Below, piece by piece: positions 35,035-49,200 of a DNA stretch of 64,000 nt. The notes under the pieces are model-generated. The model worked only from the letters and a program-made list of their open reading frames with translations. It ran no database searches and was not told where the DNA came from. The stretch is from Pisaster brevispinus. Taxonomy: Eukaryota; Echinodermata; Asteroidea; Forcipulatida; Asteriidae. The stretch spans positions 16,673,091 to 16,737,090 of the forward strand of contig JAMKCF010000002.1 of the NCBI GenBank assembly GCA_023634235.1. The letters run 5' to 3'. A program made the translations under genes and the position numbers. Within the stretch, counting starts at the first letter, position 1. Each line of letters opens with the position of its first letter.

Positions 35035-36528
35035 CTCGGTGGGATTCCCACACCAAACCTCATCTGGTAAAATGATTGATCCACTTGGCTTGAAATATTG
35101 CAATATTAACTGTGCCACACTTAATGTAATTATGTCGATTAAAACAAAAATGTTCTCCATCTTTGTTGCCTGCATCACGCCATCATTCAAATTTACGTTT
35201 CTAAAATGACTATAGAACACTCCGCAATGACGTCATGGACACGCCCCCATCACATCCTCAGTATTTTTAACCATGATAGATAGGCATTCAGCCGTTTCAC
35301 GATTACGTCACAGTCGATGGTAGACCCAAAACCTCTGGTTTACCGGCTAAAAAGATCACGGTTTTTCAATAATCGAAAAAACAAACAATATTAATAATGA
35401 AGTAATTAGATTATTCATTGACTGGGTAATATTCCTGACACATCTCACATACAGATGTTATACGCGAGAAAATATTCCCACAAAACTTTTCTCTTATCTA
35501 TTTGCCAATACAAAATACGCACAGACCGGTACCGCACACGACATTCCTACACATGGTGTATATGGCAATCCCTCGATGAAATGCCACACGTTGGTTGTAT
35601 CACTATGGTTTATTATTTTGTTACAGTATACATGAGAGATAAAGATCTACAGTAAAGTCCTTTTTTTAAATCGCAGTTCTTGGACACAGTCATTCCATGC
35701 ATGACGTCACAACGGTACCAACTGTGGTTTTGAATGATAGGTATGATATCATAAATGGTGAATGAATCTACACAGTATACAGTCAACCCTCCTACTATTT
35801 GACAATATTATTCAACGTGGTTTGAACGATATATTATAAGCTGTGCTAATGCAGCCAGCAATATGGTATCATGTGGAGAATGCATCTACACAGAACACAG
35901 TCAACCCTCCTACTATCTGATCAATCAATATCATCTACTGTACAACAGTTGTGCCACCATACACAACCCATGTTTTTGAATGGTCTCACATTGTTGGTCA
36001 ACTCACTGGACAATATCCTCAAGAGCATTCCTAAGAGTTGAGTATCTCGGTTCTTTAAAAACAGTAAAAAGTATGTTGATGTTGGGGCCCATCGCGGTGA
36101 AAAGAACCAAGTGACCATCAAATGGATATATCAGAATGAAATCAGATAAGTCAATAACATTCCCATGTCAGACATTATTCAGTGAGAAATGTTTCAATAT
36201 TTTTTTTAGACTGAGGCATTTCGGTTCTTCTTGACTCATGGTATCCATTACATTTTTACTGTGTACGAGGTGCTGGTTAAGTTTTGACACTAGTTCGATT
36301 CGGTTAAAATAAAGTGCTACACTGTCGACACTGGTCTCTCGCTATCTTGATAAAATAATGGTATGACACTCAAGGAGCTCCGTATACATACCATCGTCAA
36401 GACACACTGATATTTTTTCGTATGCTCACACTCCGCGTTTGCTTGAACTTCAACTACCGAATGTCGGTTTTCTGCGCCAACCCCCCCCCCTCCGGCCTCC
36501 AACCATCAAACCCGTGGCACCAACTGTC
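35035..36528. other. no gene recognised
   Basis: AT-rich single-copy-looking DNA with a short direct repeat (cacagtcaaccctcctacta-like blocks near 35778 and 35894). No domain or splice-supported exon. Confidence 0.5.
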
Positions 36529-36886
36529 CAATGAGAACTCGATGCGACACAAGCGACCAATCAACGTGTGAAAAGCAAAGAGGTTTTGTCGCCAAACCCG
36601 CTGTTGTGTCAACAAAGCACGTGGTGTCAACTGCCCAATTGGAAACCGCACAACTGTTGGTCGGAGATTGTCGGTACTTCGACCGTCTCGAAATTCGTGC
36701 TAGGTTCTTATGGGTCATCCCAGGGGCGTAAAATACAAAAACATGGAGAAGTTACGGCTCTGAGTTTCTTCTGCCCGCTGAGTCTGTGAAAGATTAACTT
36801 GAGCAACCAAGCGAAAAGTTCTTAAGAAGAAACGTTGAAAAGTAAGCAAAGAGTGCACAGGACAGACAGGGAGTCGAATAAGTCTG
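36529..36886 (+). promoter_or_regulatory. candidate + strand promoter and first exon (transporter?)
   Basis: Three CCAAT-type boxes (near 36529, 36555 and 36634) precede a transcript-like stretch that ends in a near-consensus donor, GTCTG|GTAAGTAC (36886/36887). The exon at 50764 downstream has a strong acceptor and needs a 5' partner, so a 14-kb first intron of the transporter is plausible. Confidence 0.3.
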
Positions 36887-37684
36887 GTAAGTACAGTTTG
36901 AAACATTGGTAAGACTTGATTTAATCTCTGCTACAATCGTAATTATGATTTGTGTGAATCAAATGTTCGCTTTGACTGCTGCGTGCAGGTAAGACGATTA
37001 GAACCGAGACTGTTGCTGTCAGACTCTACCCGATCAGGGTGAAAAAGGTCATTGCGTATATCAAACATGCTGCCAGGTTTTTGTGAGCACACGTCCCTAT
37101 TCGCGGTGGAGGCGTAACTAGACATTTTCATTTGGCTCATGGGCCAAAGATATATGGTGAAACATGTTACCTTTGTGAGTATGCACCACCTAACCGTAGA
37201 ACTTACAATCAAACAGGAAGTAAAACGCTAATTGATATCATAGTTTATTTTTCTTTGATCTCATGGGGGGGGGCGCTCTGAGTAGTGGGTATCGTGCCAA
37301 CCCCCACCCCAACCCCCACACTGGTTACACCAATGTCGCAGCGACCTGTGTTACGTCATCCTAGGTGGAATCGGTATCTTGTTAAATTGAACAATACACG
37401 AAACTAGAGTTGGTGGTCGTGATGTCACGTGGTGGTCCAGACTGGAAATACGTATCCGACAAAAACAACCGACCAACCAAAACATCTTCTAGAGCCTCAC
37501 GAAACAGGTCTCAGAAAACAGATCAAGACGTCAGCTCTTTTCTTGAAATTAATGTTTTCCAAACTTTCATGTCAACGGAATGTTGTTATCAAATAACAAA
37601 TTCCACACTGTAGAATTTCTGTTGTCTGAAGTACAAATCCGGACTCCACAAACCGACCTTCTGGCTGGAAGCAGAAACTTCAGC

Positions 37685-37759
37685 ATGCCTGAAACAACTA
37701 CGTCATCGCAGCATACGAACTGCAGATGTTCCTGGCAAGATCGTCAAAAATGCGCCCAG
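37685..37759 (+). CDS. possible alternative N-terminal exon (weak)
   Basis: ATG followed by 24 codons (MPETTTSSQHTNCRCSW to KCAQ) ends in CAG|GTGAGG, phase 0, which would splice in frame to 54001. Only position, phase and donor support it; no family similarity. Confidence 0.15.
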
Positions 37760-40344
37760 GTGAGGACAAATATTGAGTTTTCACCAACTCCAAATATAGT
37801 TTCCTTCCAGGTAAAATCAGACCAATCAGAATGACGGGCGGATTTTATGCACATCCACACTTAATTCAACTTAATTCAAGGTGAGCAATCCCTGGATACT
37901 TGGTGGTTCCATTACGTGCAGACTTACAAGACTCAAATACGCCCACATTCGATTTATGGTGTGCGATTAAAAGTGTCCTCTGCGCGCACAATTGGGCGAG
38001 TTGTAGCGCCCATGAAAGTGGGTAAAAGGCATAGAGCTATATATAGATGTATGATTATTACTTTGATACGACTGGTGGATTATGCTGTCAGGTTGCGGAT
38101 AGTTTGTAGAGTCTGCAGCCTGTAAACAACAGGTCCCAAATTAATGGCTCCTCTTACCGCGGAATGTTGCGCTACAGCCCAGAATAGAGGGCACCGTAAG
38201 CGCAGAATTCAGTGCTCCAGAAACTGGGTCCTGTGGTAGGAACACCACTTCCAAAACCAGCTCTTTCTCTTTCCCATGTTTATACAATATAAGACATAAA
38301 TGAGTCACGATGCCCAATGGAGGAGTTGAACCTACTGAAACCATCACCTTTTTTTCATGCCATGGTACGCATACTTTACACTACTTCACTTGGTGTATCT
38401 TTCATTACCTTGACCGGCATTACGATCGTAAGCAGTAAAAATCTTACCCTAAACACACACATGACATTGGTCATTTTTTCGGTACTGCATGCACTGTTTG
38501 TCTGTATGTACCCGAGCGAACAGTGAACCCATGTTGTTATCCTCAACCCCCTCCCCAGTCGTCTGCGTCGCTCTGCGGCCAGGCTCTACCTACAATTCGC
38601 CCGCGGCCGTTCATCACCGCGAAGTGACGGCTGGAGTTCATTGGTGTTGGAACGCCGCAGTGCCTGGGGTTCTTTAACCTCCGATCGCCATAGCATCACG
38701 GACGAACGCTGCGTGTCGCCGTCGTCTCCGGGCCTCGGATTGACTGAGTCGCTCGTTGTAGCATTTTTAAAAAAAAATTATTTCAAGTTTAACATTAGAA
38801 CCGAGTTTTTCAAAATCACTTTTGTTGAGGATAGATAGAACAGCGAGAATGTTTAATGTAAGCCAAAAATAAAAGGTTGTCTTACTTTCGAATTGTTTGA
38901 AATGAAGAAGTACGCAGAACAGCCGTCGACGGGTATGTCTTAGCTTTACTCACTGGAAGCTATTTCAAGTCAACTATTAGTATTAACATGAAACAACCGT
39001 TAAATTGAATAGCTGCGCTTATAATCAGATGACTGTTTCATGGTTACACGAGTATCAACTGGAGACAGCGTGTGACGTACGAGGACCCGTCATGATCTAA
39101 GTAGACATTGCTAATGAAAATAGAGTACGAGGAAGTCAGCTTTCGTCAGAAGCGTCAAAAGAGGTACTGCTGTTAACACCATTACAGCAGCCCTAATGAC
39201 AGTCGCCTATAAACATTCTCAGAAAAGACAGGCGTGTGTGACTATGCTCCCAGAATCTAGTCAGCTCTTACTACTTTGGGTTTAACTTCTAATGAGTTAA
39301 TTAATAGTCTATTACTTTAAAATCCAACGTAGGAGTTGAAGTTTAGAATGCCGTGGAAATAAATAGATTAACTGTTTTCTGGTACAACGTGACAAACACT
39401 GTAGTTTTTCCAACACGTGACTACAACCTGCCACCATCTTTACCTTGCCGTATTCTCTTTGCCCAATAAAAATGCTGGACACCGAATCCAACCTCAATTT
39501 GGTTCCACCGATTTGAACAGTGAAAAGCAAAGAAAGTCAACATGGACTTATTCAAAACCACGGCAATAGCTCCCACCATTTTGGAAGTCAATGTCCCCGT
39601 GTGTTATACAGTGTAGTTAAACGTTCCTACTGACTCCAAAATGGTGGAACACAGTCGCTGCGTGTGACGTGCGTGCAAGGGTCAGTATAGACTCCGTCAG
39701 TTAGTTTGAAAGTTGCATTTGCTTTCAGTCGTGGTTTTGAAAATTCAAATAGGTACACGGAGCATTATATGCACAAACCCTAGCAGGTATTATGGTTTCG
39801 AAAAGTGCCCATACTTCACTAAATGAAGCCAATACTGTAAGACAGAAAGACACGTACGTCTTTCTCAATTCCTTCCCATCTCCTCCCATCCACTCCCCAA
39901 ATAGCATCCTTTTTATGAGAAGGCTGTCCTGTTTATGCAATTTTAGACAGACCATTAAAGGTATGCTACATAATAGTTGGATATAATCGAAATCTGAAAA
40001 TTCATTTTTTGTAAACATGGTCGAGTAAACTTGATCCAGTTCTGCTTCAAAATGTTTTCGTTTGAAATACTATACTATACACATCGAAGTAATGGCAGTG
40101 AACAAAGAACCGCAAAACATAAACCGATATTCTCGATCCCGTGGTAACCTTTTAATTTGAAGAGGGTTTTCACATGTTGTTGTTTTTTGTTTGGGTGTGT
40201 ATGATTGTGTTTGTTATTTGAAAACTAAATGCTTCTGGGCAATAGTTCGTAATAATTCATGCCGTTTCTCCCCTAAGGGTTGGTTAATCTACAAAGTGTA
40301 ACAATTTGACATTACAAGTGTTTAAATTCTTGCATAAAAAACCC

Positions 40345-40472
40345 TTGCATTGGCCGCCATCGTTGATGAAACGTGCACGCGTGAAAGGCTATCATTGGCT
40401 GAGAGTCGTGCGCAGCGAGTACACGTTTCCCATGTTTGTCATCAAAGATGGCGGTCAATGACGTCATGTGCA
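40345..40472. mobile_element. MITE with 'GGCCGCCATCKTTGATG' inverted ends
   Basis: Left ttgcattggccgccatcgtt and right catcaaagatggcggtcaat are inverted copies; the right end carries TGACGTCA. 128 bases. A fragment of the same end is at about 22290-22310 (gccgccatctttgatg). Confidence 0.75.
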
Positions 40473-41765
40473 ATCTATCTACTGACTGTATGTCTTTTCT
40501 TCATTCTTATCATTATTTTGGGTCATTTGAAGTATTTATCAATCCTTGATTACACGAAGGCCACGGAGGCCATTGCCCCTAGTATTGGCCTTGGTGCCCC
40601 AAGTTCAAAAGTTTCCCAAAATGAAAATGACTTTGCCCTCTAAAAGATTAAATTCGAGGCCTGATTTGTATTCCAACTCCGTGTGTGGACAGAAAACGAA
40701 TGATTTCTATTATGTGTGTTGCAACACACCCACTCAAGGTATGTAAAGTGCTTCGCAACATTAGCCATGGTCACGTGTAAATCGAACCACCCAAATAACA
40801 AAGGCTTAGGATTTGAATGAATGTTAAGTTTCTTGGTTCAGTTGTATAGTCGCAGCACTCCCCAAGAATCAACTTTTTTGAAAACTGCAGCCATCCCGTT
40901 ATCTCCTATATGGGATGATTTTAACTTGCTCTCCCAAACACCAAGTGGTGTTTTGCAATGATACGTCAGGGCATTTGGAGTAATTACAGCTAATTATAGA
41001 CTTATATTCATCATTGGTCCTGACGTTTATTTCCGATCTTTGTGGCTACTTTCTATCTGAATCTTTCCCATGATGTAGGTCACTCTGGAAGGGTCATGTC
41101 AAATATTACATATGAGTAATTTAATGTGTATGGTCTTGGTTGTTAATAATTTATAATTGGTTATTTATGGAAACTTCCCCATCTCTTTTCTTTACGAAAT
41201 ACAAATGGGTGACTCTTAATACACTTGGGTGATGCTCCCAAATAATTTCTTAATTAGATTTGTATCTATCAACGTCGACTGTTAACAAACAACAGGAGCA
41301 ACTATTCGAGCTACTTAAGCAAAAAAAAAGTCATTAAGCATAACAAAATTATGCTTACCGAAAAAAGATTACTAGCTAAAATACATGTCACGTGCACCAT
41401 CTTTGACCGTTTGTTTGCTAATCTTTATTTAGTACAAAAAGGGTTATGTACACGTCCTGTCTGCCCAATGTGCAGCTCTGTGAAATGGGCCAAGGTGACT
41501 TGGACATTGGGTTCGACCCAACGTCTGTTTACTTGGGTACAATGTCTTCATCATTCATACATCTGTAACACAATTTATTTCCTATACTAGCGGGACAACG
41601 TTTTGTGAAAGATGGAAAACAAGTTTATAACTCATTCGTTAAGTTGTACTCAAATCGATGTAGCTGTTTCATATAAATTAATTACAAGTTTAAAACAATC
41701 CCAACATTCTAAGAATACTTAAACAATCATTATTTTGTAGTTGTTTTGCACACAAGGAACATGAT

Positions 41766-41800
41766 GAGCACGACGACGTATTTAAAACGTCGTCGTGCTC
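41766..41800. other. perfect 14-bp inverted repeat
   Basis: gagcacgacgacgt and acgtcgtcgtgctc are exact reverse complements around a 7-base AT loop. It stands alone in AT-rich DNA; the 'acgacg/cgtcgtcgtg' word also occurs near 33945. Could be the core of a small palindromic repeat. Confidence 0.9.
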
Positions 41801-42419
41801 AGACCTAAACAAAAACAGCCCCTACTTTCATACAAATAAAACTGCTCCCAAAGAAAGCAACCTACGTACAAAAACCTCCCGGTATCTAGACGAAACAAAC
41901 GAAGGGGGATTCGCCGTTCCCATCCCCCCCCCCTTCACGCAACAAAGTGCAGACAGATTCGCGGAAGGCCTACATCATTGAACCGTCTCGCAAGCTCATG
42001 TTATCGGGTCCTGCCAGTGCCCTACCCCGTGCATCCGCCGCCTCTCTGTAACCCCCGGCCCCGTCTCGACGTTAAATTACCCCAACTTTCCGGCCTCCTC
42101 CTTTATTACCTCAAATTAACAAAAAATCAAAGCTCAACGTAGGCGAAGGTTAATGTTATAGGAACGTGATTGGCTGGGATTTGGTTTGTAAAACAACAAT
42201 TCATGACGCCAGAAGAAAACCCAGGTCAACAATGCCTAAGATACAATTATTTCATAACCCTTTTTTCACTAATCAGGTTCAGTTGGATCATTTGTCTTGT
42301 TCTAATGTTTTGCAACGTGAAGTAGACAACCGGATTTTGTATATCCATCAATAAAATACATCATTTCTCTTTTCTTTTTAGCAGGAAATAACATGAGTAG
42401 AATACACTTCAGGTAGATT

Positions 42420-43210
42420 GCACTTATCACCATAAGTCAGGATATTATTAGGTGGAATGGGTGTAGATTAAGATAGATTCAGGTGTTGGGATATGAGGTG
42501 ATATGGGTGTAAATTAAGATATAGATTAAGGTGTTGGGCTATGCGGTGAACTGGGTGTGAATTAGGATAGATTCAGGTGTTGGGATATGAGGTGATATGT
42601 GTGTGTAGATTATGATAGATTAAGGTGTTGGGATATGCGGTGACCTGGGTGTGGATTAGGATAGATTCAGGTGTTGGGATATGAGGTGAAATGGGTATAA
42701 ATTAGGAAAGAGGTAAAATGGGTGCAAATTAGGGTAGAGGTCAAATGGGTGCTACTTAGGGTAGATTCGGTGTTGGGATATGAGGTGAAATTGGTTTAAG
42801 TTAGGGTAGACTCAGGTGTCGAAACATTAGGTGAAATGGGTGAAGATTTGGGTGTTCTGAAAGTTGAGTGAAATTCGTGTAGACTTCGGGCGCTTTAGAT
42901 GTTGGGTAAAATGGGTACGTGTAGATTTTGGCGTTTTGGATTCTGAGAGGTCAAAATGGTGTAGATTGTTGGGTTTTTTTTATGTGAGGTCAAACTGGCG
43001 TATATTTGGGTGTTTGGGATGTGAAATGAATTGGATGTAGATTTAGATGTTTTCACTGTTATGTGAAATGTGTGTGATTCGGGTGTTGGGATGTTATGTG
43101 AAATGGGTGTAGATTCTGGCGGCACGAAGGTTTAGTGGCTGTTGTTTTAGGTGTTGTAATAGGTACATTGGGTGTAGATTTGGTGTCGGTACTATACAAC
43201 AGGTGAAATA
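42420..43210. repeat. degenerate GT-rich minisatellite, about 800 bp
   Basis: Irregular units of roughly 50 bases built on gtgttgggatatgaggtg and 'aaatgggtgtagattagg', decaying to the right. Strong strand asymmetry (G/T on +). Confidence 0.85.
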
Positions 43211-46200
43211 GGTGTATTTGGATGGGATGAAACTACCGTACTTTTGTAAAAGCAGTTAAAATAAAATAAACAATTCACAAGTCTTATTCCTACTCCACAG
43301 ATTATAAAATAGCAAAGTTATTGTCATAATATTAAGTAACCTATGGCTGTGGATTTAAACAGTACAGTCACTACGAATACCAACAGTTCACTTTCTGAAA
43401 GGGTTAACATCCAGACGAGAAATAGCGGTATGCGAGTTTGATGAGCAATGCTTGTTCTAAATTCTTGCTTTTCTTCATCAAGAAGTGAAGAAAATACTTT
43501 ATCGCCTTCAAACAAAACTATTTTGTGAATAAAACGCTTGTTGTGGAGACGAGTTGCAGAATGTGGAGATAACGCAAGCCGAAACGAGCCAATGAAAGCT
43601 TGTTTCATTGGAATGTGTTGCCGATCGTAGTAAAGAAAGAAGGTGTGTTATGGAATGCTTGAAGCTCGGAGTTACATCGATGCTATTCAAAGTAACCCAT
43701 GGGCTATCGACGACTAGCCACGGAAATACACCCGGGGGTCCTTGCTACATTTTCCCGGCCGGTCAATGACGACCGGGGTGGCCAGGTGGATTGGGAGCCA
43801 TGCATGGTGCAACACGACGTACCGGTAGCGTGTACGGTTAGTCAACTGCAAGTGTATAATGCACGTCGTGGTTGTTTAAGACAAATTAATAAATTACGCA
43901 GGATTCCAAGCAAAGTCAAGTCATTAGGTTAGAACATGGAGCTGAAGATGTCCATAGGAAAACCCATGGAGGGGGACATACCTTTTTACTAAGCTGTGAA
44001 GACCGGTCGACTGTCCCACGCCTAGGTAGATCATGGAGGAACGGCAGGCAATCTTACGGGAGCTGTCGACCTTCTCGGTGTCTGACCGCTGGGTACGGAA
44101 CGCACAGGGTTGAGCAAAGACTTTCGTAGAATCGTACTACCAGTTCCCTCAGCTCGTTTAATTTGTTGTCGAGGCCTATAGTGTACAAACTCCGGGGCTA
44201 TGAATGCACGGCAACTCAGCTCTCAGAGGTCGCTGTAGCTGCCACTGCCGAGAACAGTCGCTTGTTTCACAAATTCGTCGACTGCACACTCGTTGAGTCA
44301 ACACAGCAATGGCAAATTATCGTCACGTCGTCATCCAGGCTGCACGCGGTGTGGTGGTGTGGTGGCAAAGGGGTGTACGTGGAAACCGAGGTAGCGTGAC
44401 CCCGCGGCCTGTTGCTCGTCTATCGCCCCACGATCGATAAGCTATCCCGGGGTGTACGATAAGACAGCGAAGTCAACATTTCGCCATACAATACAATGAA
44501 TGCCACAGGAAGAGTACACCCAAAGTAGCTAGGCCTGCATTATTGGTATTTAAAAAGGCACCCAGATCAGCATGATCAGTTTGAATGCAATACGATCACC
44601 AATGACAAACCACGCGGTGGACCGTTTCGGCGTGACGCGATCGTCGTCTCGCTTGGATAATCGCAGTTCGTTGTGGTGGGGGTGGTTCCGCAAGCGTCCA
44701 TAGGAAGCATTCGATCGGCGCAGTGACAAATAAACGCACTTATTTAGCGCGTACGGAAAAGAATGACTTCAAATCGCCATGCGATAATATTCATCAAGGG
44801 ATTATGTTCAAACAATTATGGGATGGCCGAGACCTTGAGTCTGTCCCGCTACCCTCACCTCCCTTCCTGACTATAAATGAGCAACGAAAAATATGCAAGT
44901 TTGAGAGAGAAAAATTAGATCCCGCCTTGTCTTCAGTAGGCTACGGGATCTAGTTAATTATTGACTACTTTCCCAATCCCCGTACAACACTGCGCCTAAT
45001 ATGTTGATGTCAAATACCTGTGGGACTCGCACCCCACCATAACCACCCAAAACCACTCCCCTGCCGCGGCACCGGGTGAGTGAAAACCCTGGACGAGCGA
45101 GCATACATCGATGGTCTTTCTTCCTTATGAAAATAACCGCAGACAAGTGCATTCTTGTGTACATTGCAAAAGAGCACTTACTCAATGTATACACTGCTCA
45201 ATATGTGGCACAGGAAACCCCCACCAAAATATTCCCCGCTCTCTACCCCCCCCCCCCACACACACATACCGAAAACCTCTCAACAATCCCTGAGATTTCC
45301 ATGATTCAATCAATACACAATGGGAGAGGGTTACACCAACACCATGCCATCACATGGAGCACCAAATGTACTCATTTGAGTCACATGATGGCGCAGTTTA
45401 CCCCACCCTTGTTGGAGTCTTCCTCTATGCTTGTCACAATAGTAGCAGCATTTATCTGCTGTATTTCCTACTATATGGTTTTATTTATCGTCGAAAGTAG
45501 AAAAGTTATTGTTGGGATCCCAACACTATCTCACGTCAATTACCCATGTACAAACAATCTTGCACGTTACATGTGCTTTGTCCATAGTCCGTATGTGAAA
45601 GTTTTTGTATGGGTTGGGTTTTTTTGAAACAGCAGCATCTGTCCAAATTTGTTCAAAGAAAAATCATACATTCAAAAACATTTTCGGCGAAAATCGGGCT
45701 ATAATCGGGCTATAATTTTAATCATTTTGTTTTGGCTGGACCATCACTATCGCTTTCTTTTTTTTGCTTCTTACTGTTTTGTATTTTTAATGTTTTATAT
45801 TGTAACATTCCTGTAATTTGGCCCTCGGGCCACGAGATGAATGATAATAAACCAAAATAAAAAAAAAATAATATATGCAAGTTTAGCCGTCAATATCAAT
45901 GGCGCAACCAGCACGCCCCCTCACAAACCGCGCCCTCTCCAGCACCCCAACGAGATCACCTGCACAAATGAATGGTTTGATACATCAAGACCCCCATATA
46001 TTTTGTGTCCCCCCCCCCCAACGAACAAGGTCTACTTATATACAACACAAGGCTAGATACCAGGGAGACAAGGGGGCTAGGTAAAGCGAGATGGCTAAAA
46101 AGGTACAAACGTAACACGTGATTTAACTAAAGTGAGGGCGCTGTTAAAATTACACTATATTGATTCAAGGTGTACTTTAGCTGTCACATTTGACCTGAAG

Positions 46201-49200
46201 GAGTTGGGTGGGGCAGGGGATGGTGCATCCGGACAATAGGGGCAGCATGAATATCTTACGTAACTATACAATAACGTGGTGAAGACTGTTTGTAAGAATA
46301 ATTTGTTGGGAGGTGTTTACCATCACTGCTGGCAGACAGCTTGTTGTAATCTGCGAAGTGCCTAAAGATGCAGAACTTGATCACGGCCAATCTTGAAAGG
46401 CCATCCTTATACTCTAACCATGGAGGAAGAAAACTATTTTTTTAAATCCTTCCTGCATGCTTTAACGAGAGCCCCACGTTTTTTAATTATATAATTAATT
46501 TTTACTACACGCTGTCTATTTGGCAGAAAAAAATATTTTACGCAAAATGTTTTGGGATTGTTCTTTAGTAAAAATTATTTATTTCATACATAACTTTTCA
46601 AAGTAGACTGGTACTCTACATATTAAATACATAATATCTAATTCCTCCATGTATAAAGGGTGATGATGATAATCTCAGTCCATCGTTTAAAAGTTCTAAG
46701 CTTGAACGCCACCTTCCAGAATAGAGTTAAGATCAAAATGTGAATACATTGATCGTCTAAGAACCAGATCTCACAGAATGTTACTCTCCAGTTAGCCTAT
46801 GTATTATTCCCAATTGAAGTACAACAGTCCCCGGGATAAAAGTGACCTTAAAATAGGCAGGTCCTTTATATAAACGGCGTTTCTTTCGTAAGCATTTATC
46901 TCGTGGAATTAATCATAAAAAAGAATCTTTATAAAACCATAAACCCTATGTTATCAAATTAACTTTACTTGGATGAAACGTAAACAAATCAAGAAGATAT
47001 TTGGCGATAAGTTGTGATAAAGTTGTCTGTCGTCGCTTTAAGACTAACAGCTAATATCCGTCATACGTGTTAATCTTTAGTGCGGATAAAATTTGCAACT
47101 GTCTTGAGTTTGACATTTTGTCTGTTCACATAAACTGGCTCCACTTGTTACCAGGGATTCCATTGAGCTAGTCTTTGATGATTTAGGAAAGAAAAAGTTT
47201 TATAATGAATAATTAGACTTGGCTTTTACATACTTTTTTTAAATAACCAAGGTCGTCTCAGAAAGTTGTTGACATAAGATAGTGTAACGATTCCGGGGTG
47301 GGGTAGCTATCCTAATAACTAAGCCGCCACGCTGGAATCTGAAGTCACAGGGGAAGATGTAAAATGGAAGATTTCCTTAACTCCACCAGATGAAACTAAT
47401 GAGACACATAAAATGAATGAACTGTTTCAAACAGAGGGTTGACTTTAACCGTAAGGAATTACACAGTGTGTATTTTATTCAATGCTGTTCTCATGTTCAA
47501 TTACAAAATGTACATAGCGCCCTCTAATGATTGGAAGAAGTAATTCTATAAGTAACTGCAGATGATTGGAAATATAAGTGCACGCAGCAGTTTGTGGTAG
47601 CCGTGGCTGCTAGTGCTAATAAGAGTGCTCAATCGGCAGATTCGCACAGAAAGTGTGATTGGCATCTTTTGTGTGTGTGTTCTTTTATTTCTTGCATCTT
47701 GAAGTATTGAGGTCTTTGGATCTTGAGTGGCGAACTCCGTCTGGAAGACTGAGCCGTCGAACTCACTTTTCAGCGGTTTATAAAGCCTAGTGTGGCGTGC
47801 GCGCTGCAGGCGCTTTAAATAATAGACCAATAAATGAAAACTCCCACGGTAGCCTGCGCGTTTTGCCAATATGTGCGTAAGCAACGCACACGCTAATCAA
47901 CGCCTGCGCATTTTGCCAATATGTGCGTAAGCAACGCACACGCTAATCAATACTATGGCATACATTGCTTGCCAATTGCAGAAATAAGTGGCAAATGTAA
48001 GATTCTATAATTTAGAGACTATAATTACATCTGAGTAATAATTGTAACTTAAACAGTACAATTAAAATGCTAAGCTGAAAGGCGGATTTCGTCACAATAT
48101 GTTTTTGAACGATGAAATAAATGATTTATTTATTTATAATTTATTTATTTATTTATTTGTATTAAATTGTTATTCTATTTATAGTCCTGCACACAAAACA
48201 AACGTTAGTTCTAGCTTTGGAACCGGAAGTGGCCAAAACTGTTGGCTTGCAGCAGAACGACATGGGTGTGTGACGCACTGACTGACCATAACAGAGCCCC
48301 GATTTGCCGAATGTCAAAAAGCTGAGCACAACAAAATTATACTTACCAGAATAAGGTTACCAACCCAAACACCACATGGAAATTTTTTGACTGGTATCCT
48401 GCCCCGTTCTGCTAAGCAGAAAATTGTTGAGCAATATTTTCTGCTAAAGCAGCTCATGAAATTGGCCCCAGGATTGGCCATAAATGCAAGTGAAATACAA
48501 TGATGTTTCGGTAAGCAGTGTCTCCTGTTGGAATCACCCTCTTGAAAAATGGGTTCGGTGTGTTGATGTTTTTAATTTAATTAGCCCTGACGCAGCCCAA
48601 GTTAGCCTCAATGACAGCCCGGATCTTCTCTCTTTGATAATGTTATTTCATAGAATTGACCCGGATCTAATTACACGGGAAGCATGATGCAGGCGGCCCG
48701 TTTCTGAGATCACTGACTGGAAATCTGGCGGGGCTTTTATAATCAAAATCTAGAATCTGGACAAAACAAAGTTCTGGTGTTTACAAACCCAGCCCCGCTA
48801 CGACCCTACACAATCCTTATTCAACAACTGTCAAAAATCATCGAATCTTCCACTCTAAACTTCACTCGTCACCCTCAACCTAAAATAAACGAACTTCGTT
48901 GACGTATGCAATTGTTTTGCTGTAGTAGGATAGTTCAACTGTTAACTTCACAGTGACCATTTATATTTCCAAACAAAGACAGAGTTGCCATTGCTAGGTG
49001 GCTTCCAATTTTGAGTTCAAAGTACAGCTTGAATATTTTTTTTTTGACGTAGCAAAAAATGATAACACAACAAAATACAATATGTTTGGGATGTATAAAA
49101 AAAAACCTACATACGGTCTCCTAAATGATTTTATGATTATTTCTTATACTAATATTGCCTCTGGTGAAAGGGGGATGGATGCTTTTTTAAATCCTTGAGG

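Noticed and set aside
45076..45627. 183-codon + strand frame
   Set aside because: No domain, a Pro/His run from a poly-C/CA tract, no splice context; probably chance.
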